Source: Levilactobacillus tongjiangensis
GTDB lineage: Bacteria; Bacillota; Bacilli; Lactobacillales; Lactobacillaceae
Assembly (NCBI RefSeq): GCF_003946345.1
Contig: NZ_RHNY01000011.1
Location: 1 to 64,000 of the forward strand
Direction: 5' to 3'
Length of the DNA: 64,000 nucleotides
Shown here piece by piece: positions 1-8,846 of this stretch. Position 1 is the first letter of the stretch, and each line of letters opens with the position of its first letter. The translations under genes and the position numbers were made by a program. Under the pieces are notes generated by a model. It was not told where the DNA came from. It made no database searches and was given only the letters and a program-made list of their open reading frames with translations.

Positions 1-444
1 GGGTTTGATACCAAGTATCAAACCGCCCTACACATATTTGGTTTGTCGAAACAATGTTCAGTTTTCAAAGGTCTACCAGTTATCCGCTCTCGCAGACAAC
101 TTAATAATCATATCATTCAATCAATATGATGTCAACAGGAAGTTTAATTTAACAACGTTCCTCACTGACCGCCGTCTCAATGAGACAACTAGAATAATAT
201 ATCATTTTATTAACACAACTGTCAACAACTAATTTCAATCTTTCGAATTGGTCTAGCTGATGAATCGCCGTGACAACGTATATAACTATACCAACCAGGA
301 ACCAGCACGTCAACTAAAATATGAAAACAAATGGATCTTTTTTCAAAGACATATTTTACGCTTGAAACCGCCTAAAATAGTTACCCGACGGCCGTGTGTT
401 TCCTGATTTATTAATTATAACCGTTCGGCTTTATTTTAGCCAGC
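1..444. other. Intergenic stretch with no supported gene
   Basis: An inverted repeat at 2-24 (10-base arms around CAA) is probably the tail of a terminator belonging to a gene left of the window. The remainder is AT-rich with stops in all frames or short unsupported frames lacking ribosome binding sites. I see no gene in it. Confidence 0.5.
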
Positions 445-485
445 AATAACCCCGAACGTTCCCGACGAATGTTCGGGGTTATTTA
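445..485 (+). terminator. Rho-independent terminator
   Basis: Perfect 13-base arms at 445-457 and 471-483 (AATAACCCCGAAC and its complement) around a 13-base loop, followed by a T/A-rich tail. Orientation fits a + strand transcript entering from the left. Confidence 0.7.
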
Positions 486-514
486 TATATGCCGCCATTT
501 CCCAATCATCCACT

Positions 515-556
515 CAAAAAGAGCTGTAGAAACCCCCAATTGGATTTCTACAGCTC
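515..556 (-). terminator. tyrS terminator
   Basis: Perfect 12-base arms at 521-532 and 545-556; on the minus strand the stem is followed by TTTTTG. It lies 14 bases beyond the tyrS stop codon. Confidence 0.85.
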
Positions 557-569
557 TCTAAAAGTTAAC

Positions 570-1829
570 CTAACCTGCTACACGTACCAAGAAGTACCGT
601 TTCTTACCACGACGAACAATGACAAACTTGCCATCAAAGGCGCTGGCTGGATCAATCTCTGCATCCGTATCCGTAACCTTGTTCCCGTTGATGCGAATAG
701 CACCGTTAGTCAAATCTTCCCGTGCCTGACGACGAGAAGATTCAATCTTAGTATCATCAACTAACCATTCAACAATGTTCTTCTTGTCAGCATTCACTGT
801 CACAGAAGGCATCTTCTTGAATCCTTGTTCAATTTCATTAGCCGTTAACTCAGCAACATCCCCGGAGAACAACGCCTTCGTAATATGTTGTGCTTCAACC
901 ACAGCTTCTTTACCGTGCACGAACTCAGTCACTTCTTCAGCTAAGCGAATCTGGGCTTCCCGCTTTTCAGGATGAGCTGCTACGGCGTCTTCCAAGCGCT
1001 TGATTTCGTCTTGGTCCAAGAAGGTAAAGTACTTCAAGAACTTGATGACATCACGATCATCCGTATTGATCCAGAATTGGTAGAATTCGTAAGGCGACGT
1101 CTTTTCAGGATCAAGCCAAACGTTACCGCCTTCAGACTTCCCAAACTTAGTTCCATCAGCCTTCAACAATAACGGAATGGTCAACCCGTAAGCCTTAGCA
1201 TCTGCACCCTTTTGCTTATGGATCAGGTCAATCCCAGCTGTGATGTTCCCCCACTGGTCAGCACCACCAATTTGCAATTGAACATCTTCTGCTTCAAATA
1301 AATGAAGGAAATCAATTGACTGCAGAATTTGGTAGGTGAATTCCGTGTAAGAAATCCCCACTTCCAACCGTGAAGCAACGACTTCTTTATTTAACATGTT
1401 GTTCACGTTAAACAGCTTCCCGTAATCCCGTAAGAAGTCCAACAGAGAAACCTTAGACAACCAGTCGTAGTTGTTTACAATCTTAAAGGACCCATCTTGG
1501 CCAAAGAGGTGTTCCATCTGGCCCGTCAGGCACTCTTGGTTGTGGCGTACTTGATCCATCGTTTGCAGAACCCGTTCTGCCTTCTTACCTGAAGGATCCC
1601 CAATAGAACCAGTAGCCCCACCAATCACAATGTATGGTCGGTGACCCGCTAATTGGAATCGTTTCAGAATCATGAACGGAATCAAGTGGCCAATATGCAT
1701 GGAATCCCCAGTTGGGTCAATCCCAGCGTACAAACCAACGGCCTTTTCATTGACCAATTCACCTAAACCGGCTTCATCAGTCTGTTGGTTGATAGCACCG
1801 CGCCACTTTAACTCATCAATAATCGACAT
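570..1829 (-). CDS. tyrS: Tyrosyl-tRNA synthetase
   Basis: Class Ic aminoacyl-tRNA synthetase that charges tRNA-Tyr with tyrosine in the cytoplasm. The 419-residue protein has the usual bacterial TyrS length. The HIGH motif is seen as SMHIGHL (about residues 43-49) and the KMSKS loop as KFGKS (about 229-233). A C-terminal S4-like RNA-binding region carries the motif INGNKVTD near residue 385. The ATG at 1829 is preceded by AGGAGGAAAAGAAT, a strong ribosome binding site. It is monocistronic: a T-box leader lies directly upstream and a terminator directly downstream, so expression should rise when uncharged tRNA-Tyr accumulates. Product assignment is secure from motifs. Confidence 0.97.
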   Translation of the reverse strand: MSIIDELKWRGAINQQTDEAGLGELVNEKAVGLYAGIDPTGDSMHIGHLIPFMILKRFQLAGHRPYIVIGGATGSIGDPSGKKAERVLQTMDQVRHNQECLTGQMEHLFGQDGSFKIVNNYDWLSKVSLLDFLRDYGKLFNVNNMLNKEVVASRLEVGISYTEFTYQILQSIDFLHLFEAEDVQLQIGGADQWGNITAGIDLIHKQKGADAKAYGLTIPLLLKADGTKFGKSEGGNVWLDPEKTSPYEFYQFWINTDDRDVIKFLKYFTFLDQDEIKRLEDAVAAHPEKREAQIRLAEEVTEFVHGKEAVVEAQHITKALFSGDVAELTANEIEQGFKKMPSVTVNADKKNIVEWLVDDTKIESSRRQAREDLTNGAIRINGNKVTDTDAEIDPASAFDGKFVIVRRGKKRYFLVRVAG

Positions 1830-1858
1830 ATTCTTTTCCTCCTACAGTGTTTGTCTCA

Positions 1859-2095
1859 ACAAAAAAGTCCCCAATGGCCCAAGGCCATCAGGGACGAATT
1901 GAAATCCGCGTTACCACCCAAGTTGTTGTCAATTGACAACCGCTCGTCATTTTTAACGGAATGACCCGCCGATTACTCGGCCGCTCCGCAGCGTAATTCG
2001 TGAAGACGGACGTTCTGACTCCCAGCACCGTCAGATCTCTTGACCGGAGCCGCCCTCACTACTGAACTGTTTCCTAGCTTATGAACTCGATGATA
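1859..2095 (-). promoter_or_regulatory. T-box leader of tyrS (tRNA-Tyr sensing)
   Basis: Read on the minus strand, the T-box core GGGTGGTAACGCGG (about 1905-1919) is followed by a terminator stem (1867-1894 arms, T-run to 1861) just before the tyrS ribosome binding site. The upstream part shows the stem I features expected of a T-box, including an AGTA bulge and a GGTGCTGGGAG apical segment. A TAC triplet at 1995-1993, in GAATTACGC, is positioned as the tyrosine specifier codon; that placement is inference. T-boxes read through the terminator when bound by uncharged cognate tRNA. Confidence 0.9.
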
Positions 2096-2130
2096 CCGGG
2101 ACACCGGCGAAAAGTCAATACACCAGTTGC

Positions 2131-3501
2131 TTAAAAGAGGTCGGTCAGCGTGGTCCAGACAATCTGAACATTCAAAATGGTCAGCACAATCGTACATACC
2201 CACGCCAGAATCGTCACCCATTTTTTATTGACCCACTGTTCCCCCATGATCTTCTTCGATGACGTAAAAATCGTCAACGGAATCATCGAGAACGGTAAGG
2301 CGATTGATAAGAAGACTTGCGAATTAACCAAGAGATTATCCAACGCCGCTTCACTACCACCATATATGATAGAAATAACGATAACGGGGACCACGGAAAT
2401 CAACCGGGTCACCAGTCGCCGCACCCAAAGCGGAATCTTCATGTTCACGAAGCCTTCCATGATGACCTGGCCAGTCAAGGTTCCCGTAATTGTTGAGTTT
2501 TGACCCGAAGCGAGCAAGGCGACCGCAAATAGCGTTGACAGCACTGGCGACGCAACGGCCCCTGCCAAATGGTTGTCTTGCAATGCAGCGTACAGATTAC
2601 CAAACGTACCCAACTGATCAGTACTCTTACCGAAGAACATGGCTGCCCCTAGCAGCAGTAAGAGACAGTTGATCACAAACGCACCAATTAATTGAATGTT
2701 AGAATCCCAAGTGGTGAATTTAACCGCCCGAGCCATTTCCTGAGGATCTTCCCGGTTGAATTTCCGTGTCTGGGAAATGGAAGAGTGCAAGTAGAGGTTA
2801 TGTGGCATTACCGTTGCACCCACGATCCCCAGCGCCATTGTTAACTGCCCTGGATGCGCAATCTCTGGACGTGGAATGAAGTTGGCCACCGCTGCCCCCA
2901 TGTTCGGTTGCGCAATGATAACTTCATAAGCAAAGACTACTAAAATCACAGTAATCAAGCACAGCACAATGGCCTCAATCTTACGAAACCCAAGTTTAGT
3001 TAATAGTAATAGTAGTAAGACGTCGAAAACGGTCAGGGAAACCCCGATAATTAGTGGCACCCCGAATAGCAGTTGCAGGGCAATCGCGCCCCCAATTACT
3101 TCCGCAATATCAGTCGCCATGATGGCCAACTCTGTCATGACCCACAACACAGCCCCAATCCGCTTACCCGTATGTGCCCGAGTGGCTTGGGCCAAATCCA
3201 TCTGCGTCACAATGCCCAGTTTAGCCGCCATGTACTGAAGCAACATCGCGATTAAACTCGAAATCAAGATTACAGACATCAGCAGGTAACCATACTTGGC
3301 ACCCCCACCGATTGACGTCACCCAATTTCCTGGATCCATATACCCCACGGCAACTAATGCACCGGGACCAGAAAAGGCCAGTAAGTTCTTCAAGAAGCCC
3401 TTTTCCTTTGGAATCGTCACGGTCCCGTTAATTTCTTCCAATGACGGGCCGTTTGCGTAACCGCCAATACTAGTCGGCTTCGTTGAAACGTTGTCTGTCA
3501 T
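2131..3501 (-). CDS. mntH: Nramp-family Mn2+/H+ symporter
   Basis: Proton-coupled divalent metal importer of the Nramp family, chiefly for manganese, in the cytoplasmic membrane. Signature residues are visible: DPGN in TM1 (MDPGNW) and MPHN in TM6 (MPHNLYLHS), the two unwound metal-binding segments. About eleven hydrophobic helices span the 456-residue protein, typical for MntH. I place the start at the ATG at 3501 because AAAGAGGAG sits 7 bases before it; an in-frame start 12 codons upstream (3537) has no such site. The stop is about 35 bases before the tyrS leader, so the tyrS promoter must overlap the mntH 3' region. Lactobacilli rely heavily on Mn, and several mntH paralogues per genome are common. 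Confidence 0.95.
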   Translation of the reverse strand: MTDNVSTKPTSIGGYANGPSLEEINGTVTIPKEKGFLKNLLAFSGPGALVAVGYMDPGNWVTSIGGGAKYGYLLMSVILISSLIAMLLQYMAAKLGIVTQMDLAQATRAHTGKRIGAVLWVMTELAIMATDIAEVIGGAIALQLLFGVPLIIGVSLTVFDVLLLLLLTKLGFRKIEAIVLCLITVILVVFAYEVIIAQPNMGAAVANFIPRPEIAHPGQLTMALGIVGATVMPHNLYLHSSISQTRKFNREDPQEMARAVKFTTWDSNIQLIGAFVINCLLLLLGAAMFFGKSTDQLGTFGNLYAALQDNHLAGAVASPVLSTLFAVALLASGQNSTITGTLTGQVIMEGFVNMKIPLWVRRLVTRLISVVPVIVISIIYGGSEAALDNLLVNSQVFLSIALPFSMIPLTIFTSSKKIMGEQWVNKKWVTILAWVCTIVLTILNVQIVWTTLTDLF

Positions 3502-3704
3502 GTTTTCAACTCCTCTTTCTAAATGGTATTTCACCATTATACTGGCCCATCAGTAATTGTAAAGACTTTTTTAAACGTCCCTAACTTTATTTTTATATGA
3601 CCCATTAAATAAATAACCCTGAAAACGCAAATTATCCTTGCATTTTCAACGAGTTTGCAACATAATATCCTTCATATTGTTTTTTACAGAAAGTGGTGAA
3701 TTAA

Positions 3705-3935
3705 ATGACCAACACACGAATTTTCATTGATATGCTTGCCCCCTTATTCATTGCGATCATTGTGCTTGCCGGACTGGCCGCACTAATCAACCTCCGCATC
3801 ACCGCTGCTGTTATCGGTCTCGGAGGACTGGGCTTTGGCGGACTTGCCATCGTGGTGATTGGCGGTCTACTTGCCGACGCCATTACCCGCTTAAGAGAAT
3901 CTACCCAACTTAAATCGCCAACAAAAAATCGGTAG
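3705..3935 (+). CDS. Small two-helix membrane protein, unknown function
   Basis: A 76-residue hydrophobic protein with two predicted membrane segments (about residues 10-30 and 34-57), the second very glycine-rich (GLGGLGFGG), and a short charged C-terminus. An AAAGTGGTG ribosome binding site lies 8 bases before the ATG. It stands alone, divergent from mntH, and has its own terminator at 3924-3975, which supports a real transcript. I do not recognise a family. It could be a small membrane stress protein; no function is assigned. Confidence 0.6.
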   Translation: MTNTRIFIDMLAPLFIAIIVLAGLAALINLRITAAVIGLGGLGFGGLAIVVIGGLLADAITRLRESTQLKSPTKNR

Positions 3936-3975
3936 CTTACCAGCCAACTTGCTGATAGTCACTCCCGATTTTTTT
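3924..3975 (+). terminator. Terminator after small membrane protein
   Basis: Arms AAAATCGG and CCGATTTTT enclose a 30-base loop and end in a T-run at 3966-3975; overlaps the end of the preceding gene. Confidence 0.6.
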
Positions 3976-4010
3976 CTTGCCTTTTTTTGGAACCGCACTA
4001 CCCGCACGAC

Positions 4011-4379
4011 TCAATTAGCCGCCCCATATAGTTCCTGAAGCGTCTTATGTAAAATATCTGGTAATTGCTGCTGAATCACATCCAGCTGTTGTTGGCCCTG
4101 TACCGTTAAAGCCAAGTACCGTCGGCGCCGATCATTCGAGGCAACATGTTGTTTAAGATAGCCCCGCTTACATAAATCAACCACCAAATTGGACGTCCGG
4201 GTCGCCGAAAACCCTAATTTATGAGCGACCTGGGCCACTGAAAGTTGTTCACCGCCAACGTACCCCAACAGTTGACATTGTGGCAAGTTGACTGCCATAT
4301 CCGCCAGGGGTTGATTGTAACACTGCGTCACAACCGTATAAATTTGGGTCAGGCGTTGTAACTGATCCTGCTCCACCAT
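4011..4379 (-). CDS. MarR-family transcriptional regulator
   Basis: A 122-residue winged-helix protein. The helix-turn-helix covers LSVAQVAHKLGFSATRTSNLV (about residues 46-66), followed by a basic wing with NDRRRRYLALT, the hallmark of MarR proteins, and a C-terminal dimerisation helix. The ATG at 4379 has GGAGGGAG upstream; the frame stays open further upstream but that part overlaps the neighbouring DUF2252 gene and reads as non-protein sequence, so I reject it. It follows the DUF2252 gene on the same strand by 73 bases and may be cotranscribed with it. Ligand and targets are unknown. Confidence 0.85.
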   Translation of the reverse strand: MVEQDQLQRLTQIYTVVTQCYNQPLADMAVNLPQCQLLGYVGGEQLSVAQVAHKLGFSATRTSNLVVDLCKRGYLKQHVASNDRRRRYLALTVQGQQQLDVIQQQLPDILHKTLQELYGAAN

Positions 4380-4452
4380 GCGCCCCACTCCCTCCAAATC
4401 AATTTTGTATCCGCTTTCATTGTACCACGACCACATTTCTGTGGCGACCTGC

Positions 4453-5814
4453 TTAGGCCAATCTGTAGTCCTTAAAGGTAGCATAGTCCGTCTTAACCTG
4501 CTCAGCGTAAGCCCAGGCAAACGCGGCCAGATTCTCATCAAAGTGCTTGCCACTCCCAATGTACCCGCGAATTTCTGCAGCCGTTGGGCTTTGACAGTGG
4601 GCAATGGCCAGCGTCCAGGCACAAGTATTCGCATAACTCTGGAACTGATCCCAGTCGAGTTGGGTCAGATCGATTGATTCCTTCATATCCCGAAATTGTC
4701 GAACATAAAAACTTTGCTGTTGCCCAGCGAAATAACCCAAGAAGGGATCCGAAGCCGACTGCAAGATTTTCTGACAGTCCACGATTCGTTGCCCTTCCGT
4801 TTGTTCAAGGGCCACCGTAATCTCAGTCTCTGCCTGACTACCAACCTGTCGAGTTGGCAATGCCTCTTTGACCTGTAATACCAAGTGGGAACCATCAATA
4901 CTCGTCAGCAGCACGAGATAGCAACGGGAGCCAAAACTACCAACCCCCACGCTGTGCCGAACAATGTCCGTAATGTGATACTGCGAAAGTAACAGGTTCA
5001 CGTCTGGCCGTAAAGACTGCCGATACGCCGCGAAGTAAGTCGCAATATGACTGGTCACGTCGTCATCCACGTGCATGGTTCGCGGTGCATTTTCACGAAA
5101 ACACAAGTTACCACGGACATCCAGCGTCGTAAATTTCCGAACGACCTGTTCTGAGTCTCGCTTATTAGCCCGATTGATAATCGTTGTTAACAACTGAGAA
5201 TTATCATTGTCCAACGCACTAGCTTTCAACAGCCGGTCCACTTCGTTCAATGGGTAGAAGCGGGCCAAGGTCGTCTGCTCAAACATCTGCTTGTTACTCT
5301 TGCGATAGCTCTCAGCAACCAGTGGTAATAATTGCCGCAGTTTCTTTTCCTTAAAGCCATTTGCTTCACCCGCTAAAAGTACGCTGACTAACAACCGTTT
5401 CAAATCCCACTCCCAGGGGTTGATCCCCGCTTCATCAAAGTCATTCAAATCAAATAGTAGTCGGCGCTCAGGCGATGCGTAAAATCCAAAATTTCCGATG
5501 TGGGCATCCCCACAAATAAAGGTCGTGATGGGTGTGTTCAACTGCTCACGCAAGTCGGCTTCCATTAATTCCGCCGTTCCTCGGAAAAAAGAGAAAGTCG
5601 ACGCCCCCATGCGCTGGGTTCGTTCCGGCAAAAGCTCCGGCAACAATAACTGCCGAATGCGATCCATCAAGAGGTTACTGTCTCGATCAACGGGGTGGTA
5701 AGCGCCAAGCTGTTCAAACGAGACCTGTTCCCGAGCACCCTTACCCAGCCGACGCAGTTCCGCAATCGTCTTATTCACTTGAACCCTTCCGGTACTAAAA
5801 GCTGCTGGCGTCAT
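4453..5814 (-). CDS. DUF2252 family protein
   Basis: A 453-residue cytoplasmic protein of the uncharacterised DUF2252 family, which has a protein-kinase/aminoglycoside-phosphotransferase-like fold. Visible family motifs are GDAHIGNFG followed by FDLNDFDEA (about residues 95-125), equivalent to catalytic and metal-binding segments of that fold, and GVGSFGSR in the middle. The ATG at 5814 is chosen because GGGAGGTGG lies 5 bases upstream; an ATG six codons earlier (5832) lacks spacing for a ribosome binding site. The substrate is unknown. A MarR regulator follows directly downstream. Confidence 0.85.
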   Translation of the reverse strand: MTPAAFSTGRVQVNKTIAELRRLGKGAREQVSFEQLGAYHPVDRDSNLLMDRIRQLLLPELLPERTQRMGASTFSFFRGTAELMEADLREQLNTPITTFICGDAHIGNFGFYASPERRLLFDLNDFDEAGINPWEWDLKRLLVSVLLAGEANGFKEKKLRQLLPLVAESYRKSNKQMFEQTTLARFYPLNEVDRLLKASALDNDNSQLLTTIINRANKRDSEQVVRKFTTLDVRGNLCFRENAPRTMHVDDDVTSHIATYFAAYRQSLRPDVNLLLSQYHITDIVRHSVGVGSFGSRCYLVLLTSIDGSHLVLQVKEALPTRQVGSQAETEITVALEQTEGQRIVDCQKILQSASDPFLGYFAGQQQSFYVRQFRDMKESIDLTQLDWDQFQSYANTCAWTLAIAHCQSPTAAEIRGYIGSGKHFDENLAAFAWAYAEQVKTDYATFKDYRLA

Positions 5815-6053
5815 CACGCCACCTCCCGTCATTAATTGCCTCTTATTTTACCGCAAATTAGGCTAACGGCGTCAATATTAACTGCAACCAGTGGGTAAGG
5901 TGAATAGTCACCCGCAACTTGCAGCCCATCAGCCCCTGAAGGCCACTTGTAAGTTGCCGCTACATCAACCACCTAATATTGTGGCCCACCACCTAATCTT
6001 TGAGACTAGCTGATAGCCTTTATATATAGTAGGTTTTTGCATCAATTACTCAC
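5815..6053. other. Intergenic DNA left of mobile element
   Basis: No gene or convincing hairpin seen. It probably contains the promoter of the DUF2252 gene. The last 8 bases (6046-6053) are the left target duplication of the mobile element. Confidence 0.4.
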
Positions 6054-6142
6054 TTAAAGGTTGAAAGCACTGAAACACCCACTGTGCCTGATACAACAAG
6101 GGTTGGGTGTCAGGGGTTAGTCGGACATAGTGGGAAATTGCC

Positions 6143-6310
6143 GCCTTACCGTTCGCCAAATTTGGACCGGAACGCGGTGGGAAGGACGGGACAAGCCAAA
6201 AAGCGGTCTTGCCCCTCGCTTGAAGCCGCAAAACACGTCTTCAAGTCGCCATTTTCAAGAAAGCCACTTGAAAATCCTACGGCTGAGTCCAAATTTGGCT
6301 CACTCTCGGC
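6143..6310 (-). repeat. Class II folded repeat, copy A
   Basis: Outer arms pair over CCAAATTTGGAC (6155-6166) and its complement (6286-6297). Conserved ends on the minus strand are GCCGAGAG at the 5' end and CGGTAAGGC at the 3' end, with GTTCCGGTCC beside the 3' arm. Internal hairpins include GATTTTCAAG/CTTGAAAAT. Part of mobile element A. Confidence 0.75.
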
Positions 6311-6392
6311 TACCCAGTGGAGCGCCAATAATATTGCGTAAGTACCGCTATTCAGGCAATTAAGCTAGCTTAGTTTTCAAGAACCTGTTTAA

Positions 6393-6572
6393 CCGGAGGT
6401 GGTCAGAGGTGGAGCCAGCTGTGTCGACGGTGTTAGCCGATTTTCGGCTTACAGCGTGGGACGTGTTTGGAGACTGGTGGTTTCTCCGGGCTCCAAACCG
6501 AGCCGAAGGACCGCTTTTCAGGCCGTAGGCGTTCCCCACAGCAGGTGGAATCTCTGACAGCCGTAGGTGGCT
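6393..6572 (+). repeat. Class I folded repeat, copy A
   Basis: Outer arms GTCAGAG..CAGCTGTG and CACAGCAG..CTCTGAC pair at the ends. Inside are the conserved blocks GGTGTTAGC, GCTTACAGC.TGGGACG, CCGAGCCGAAGGACCGC and CCCCACAGC, separated by small hairpins (for example AGCCGATTTTCGGCT). Part of mobile element A. Confidence 0.75.
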
Positions 6573-6777
6573 GGATAGGACTAGTTTTAAGTCTATAACG
6601 CCGTACTATTCTTGGCTTGATAACGGTTTTCGAACTTCAACCGTTAGTTACTCACTATTATCGGCCGCATTCCCCTGATACCACAAAGTTTCAGGACAGA
6701 CGGGAGTACAAAGTAAAGGGAGGCCCTGACCTACGTCACAGTCTCCCCCGCCAATCATTCATGAATGTTTAACCAGT

Positions 6778-8280
6778 TTAGCCGCCGTTCACGCCGTCCC
6801 GATGCGCAATCTGACTACTCCGGTTATTAAAGTCCAGCGCAAAAAGTGACAGCTCGTGGTGACGCAACGTTCGAATCAGCCGATCCAAATTTTCACCGTA
6901 CTCCAGTTCCTTGACCCAGTGAAAGGCCTCCAACTGATGACGTTGCGCAAATTCAGCCGCTAACGGGTCGATACCGTACACCACCAAATAATTATCCCGA
7001 TGAGTCTGATCAATCACCGTTTGATTAGTGAGTAAGGTTAGGTGCACGATACCACTCAACAATCTGTTGAAAATATCCGTGGTCACACCAATCATGTCGT
7101 AGGTCACTAAGATCTCAACCTTAGCCGCCGTCAACGTCAACCCGTTCGTATATTTACTCAGGTAGCGTTGCACCAGTCGCAAGTCGGCTGGCCCCACTTG
7201 GCCGGGGTACAACCGCCCCATACTATCAGCCAAAGCCAAAGCCGCCGCCATGGATGCTGGCGTTGGTCGGTACAACGCTGTAATTTCTGGACGTAATAGC
7301 GGATCGACCCGAAAGAGGAGCATGAATTGGCAGAGTGCAAAGAGCCAGTTGGCAAACCAATCCGCTCCACTGGCGTAGTCCTCAAGCTCAGTGACCCCCG
7401 GCGCCAATTGATAAAAGCCACCGTGTTGTTTGAGTCCCCGGTACAACCGAGCCATAGCTTGTGGCTGTAAAGCTCGCACAAAGTACGGCGAACTCGTCAG
7501 TAAATAATCCAGCGTCGCCAGTTCCGTCAGAACCTCCTGTGGTGAATCCCCCAACTGGGCCTGCATTTGCTCGGCCAACGCACGGAGATCTGTTAGGTGA
7601 GCCAGCGGGAACCGCAGCGCTTCGAATCGGTGTCCCTGCTCCAACCGCAACAGCGCTATCGTGATCATGAGGTCTCGTCGTTGCGCCAAGCTAGCAGAGT
7701 CCTGATACAGTCGTGAAGACTGATAGGTCTGCACCAGTTCATCGTGAAGGGTCACCAAACGTTTCGCTAGCCGGGGTAAGCCGACCACCGGCGTCAACGT
7801 GGTGGTAAACAACATAAAATAAAAGAGCTGAATCAAGGCTTCATCCCCCACGACCTGCAAGGGACTGGCCGTTAACTGTAAGTTGTACTGCGCCAGTTGC
7901 AACTTCATCGGCCGCATTCGGCGATTAAAGGTGGATAAACTGATATCGTGACGCGCACAGAAGTCCGCCGTTTCCTGCGACTGAGATGTAATCGTCGCCA
8001 GTAAAGCCTGATACGGGATACTTTGTAAATAGAGCCAGTGGCGGTACGTATCCATTGAAACCATCGTTTCCAGGTGATCCTTGCTCAAACTCGTGGTGCC
8101 ATCCAAGACTAATAGGTCAGTCCGCAAATTAAGCAACACGTGATAGGCGCGTGAATAACTCACATCGGCCGCCGTCGCAAAGGCAGTCAAACTAAAACGT
8201 TGTCCATGGTCGTTGATAAACGTTAACAGCCGCAGTTTCAAAATGTCTTTGGCCGTCAACATGGCAAAATCAATTTTCAC
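6778..8280 (-). CDS. Mga-like helix-turn-helix transcriptional regulator
   Basis: A 500-residue cytoplasmic regulator. The N-terminus contains two DNA-binding regions (about residues 15-55, FSLTAFATAADVSYSRAYHV, and a second HTH near 95-125, TADFCARHDISLSTFNRR), followed by a long alpha-helical region and a C-terminal segment, the arrangement of Mga/AtxA-type regulators. I call GTG at 8280 as start because GGAGAGGA lies 5 bases upstream; an ATG six codons later is possible. It is monocistronic, and its targets are unknown, though the adjacent exopolysaccharide operon is a candidate (inference). No clear terminator was found before the mobile element side at 6.7 kb. Confidence 0.75.
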   Translation of the reverse strand: MKIDFAMLTAKDILKLRLLTFINDHGQRFSLTAFATAADVSYSRAYHVLLNLRTDLLVLDGTTSLSKDHLETMVSMDTYRHWLYLQSIPYQALLATITSQSQETADFCARHDISLSTFNRRMRPMKLQLAQYNLQLTASPLQVVGDEALIQLFYFMLFTTTLTPVVGLPRLAKRLVTLHDELVQTYQSSRLYQDSASLAQRRDLMITIALLRLEQGHRFEALRFPLAHLTDLRALAEQMQAQLGDSPQEVLTELATLDYLLTSSPYFVRALQPQAMARLYRGLKQHGGFYQLAPGVTELEDYASGADWFANWLFALCQFMLLFRVDPLLRPEITALYRPTPASMAAALALADSMGRLYPGQVGPADLRLVQRYLSKYTNGLTLTAAKVEILVTYDMIGVTTDIFNRLLSGIVHLTLLTNQTVIDQTHRDNYLVVYGIDPLAAEFAQRHQLEAFHWVKELEYGENLDRLIRTLRHHELSLFALDFNNRSSQIAHRDGVNGG

Positions 8281-8318
8281 TGCAATCCTCTCCCCCCACG
8301 CGAGTTGGATAGCGAAAA

Positions 8319-8357
8319 CCCCTGAGCTGTGGTTAAATCCACCACCAGCTCAGGGGC
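8319..8357 (-). terminator. Terminator of small gene at 8.4-8.6 kb
   Basis: Perfect arms CCCCTGAGCTG at 8320-8330 and 8347-8357; minus-strand stem is followed by TTTTC. Confidence 0.75.
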
Positions 8358-8378
8358 CCGTTACCCGCACGTTCTCTC

Positions 8379-8618
8379 TCAGTCGATGCTAGTAATGGTC
8401 ACGCCACGTTCATCGAATTCCGCTAAGGTTTCTTTTAAAATGATTCGGGGATCGTCGTACCGAATTCCCGGTAAAACGCTACTGGTAAAGTTTCCGGTCA
8501 GTTGGCCGTCTTGAACTTCTGGTGAGATCCGAACATCGGCGCCCTCACTGGTTGACAGCGTCACGCTCTGCCCCTCAGTTAACCGATCGACTAACGGTAA
8601 AATTGGCATCTGTTGCAT
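8379..8618 (-). CDS. Hypothetical protein, about 80 residues
   Basis: A small acidic soluble protein with no signal peptide and no membrane segment; it contains the segment SSVLPGIRYDDPRIILKE. The GGAGG at 8631-8635 supports translation from one of three nearby starts: GTG at 8630 (no spacing), TTG at 8621 (9 bases) or ATG at 8618 (12 bases), so the exact N-terminus is unsettled. A clean terminator follows at 8319-8357, so it is an independent transcription unit. I do not recognise the family. Confidence 0.6.
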   Translation of the reverse strand: MQQMPILPLVDRLTEGQSVTLSTSEGADVRISPEVQDGQLTGNFTSSVLPGIRYDDPRIILKETLAEFDERGVTITSID

Positions 8619-8846
8619 CAATTCGATCACCCTCCATACTTGCTTTCTCCCTCATTCTACCACGGTCCAGTCTAAACAGCCGTCAGCCCCGCTCAGCGAA
8701 TCGAAATTAGAAATGACTTTCTTAATAACTCCTTAAGTTTCCCCCACATTTGCCATCTGCTATTCCCTGAATACGTTGGTTGTGGTATTCTCAAGGCCGT
8801 CTATTTAATAGCATGAACGACACATTCTGGGGGAGAATAATAAGTT

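Larger units (their letters stand above)
6054..6647 (+). mobile_element. 594-bp non-autonomous element (copy A) carrying class II and class I repeats
   Basis: Nearly identical over its whole length to the inverted copy at 63373-63968. Ends are inverted repeats: left TTAAAGGTTGAAAG, right ending CTTCAACCGTTAG. It is flanked by the 8-bp direct repeat TTACTCAC (6046-6053 and 6648-6655), a target-site duplication. It has no transposase or convincing coding sequence. It contains a class II folded repeat (6143-6310) and a class I folded repeat (6393-6572). It therefore looks like a large MITE mobilised in trans; the partner transposase is not in this window. Confidence 0.8.

Noticed and set aside
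5-232. 75-codon frame at the left edge
   Set aside because: Starts with TTG inside a palindrome, no ribosome binding site, no recognisable sequence.
6054-6647. Intact insertion sequence
   Set aside because: No transposase-length or transposase-like frame in the 594 bp.
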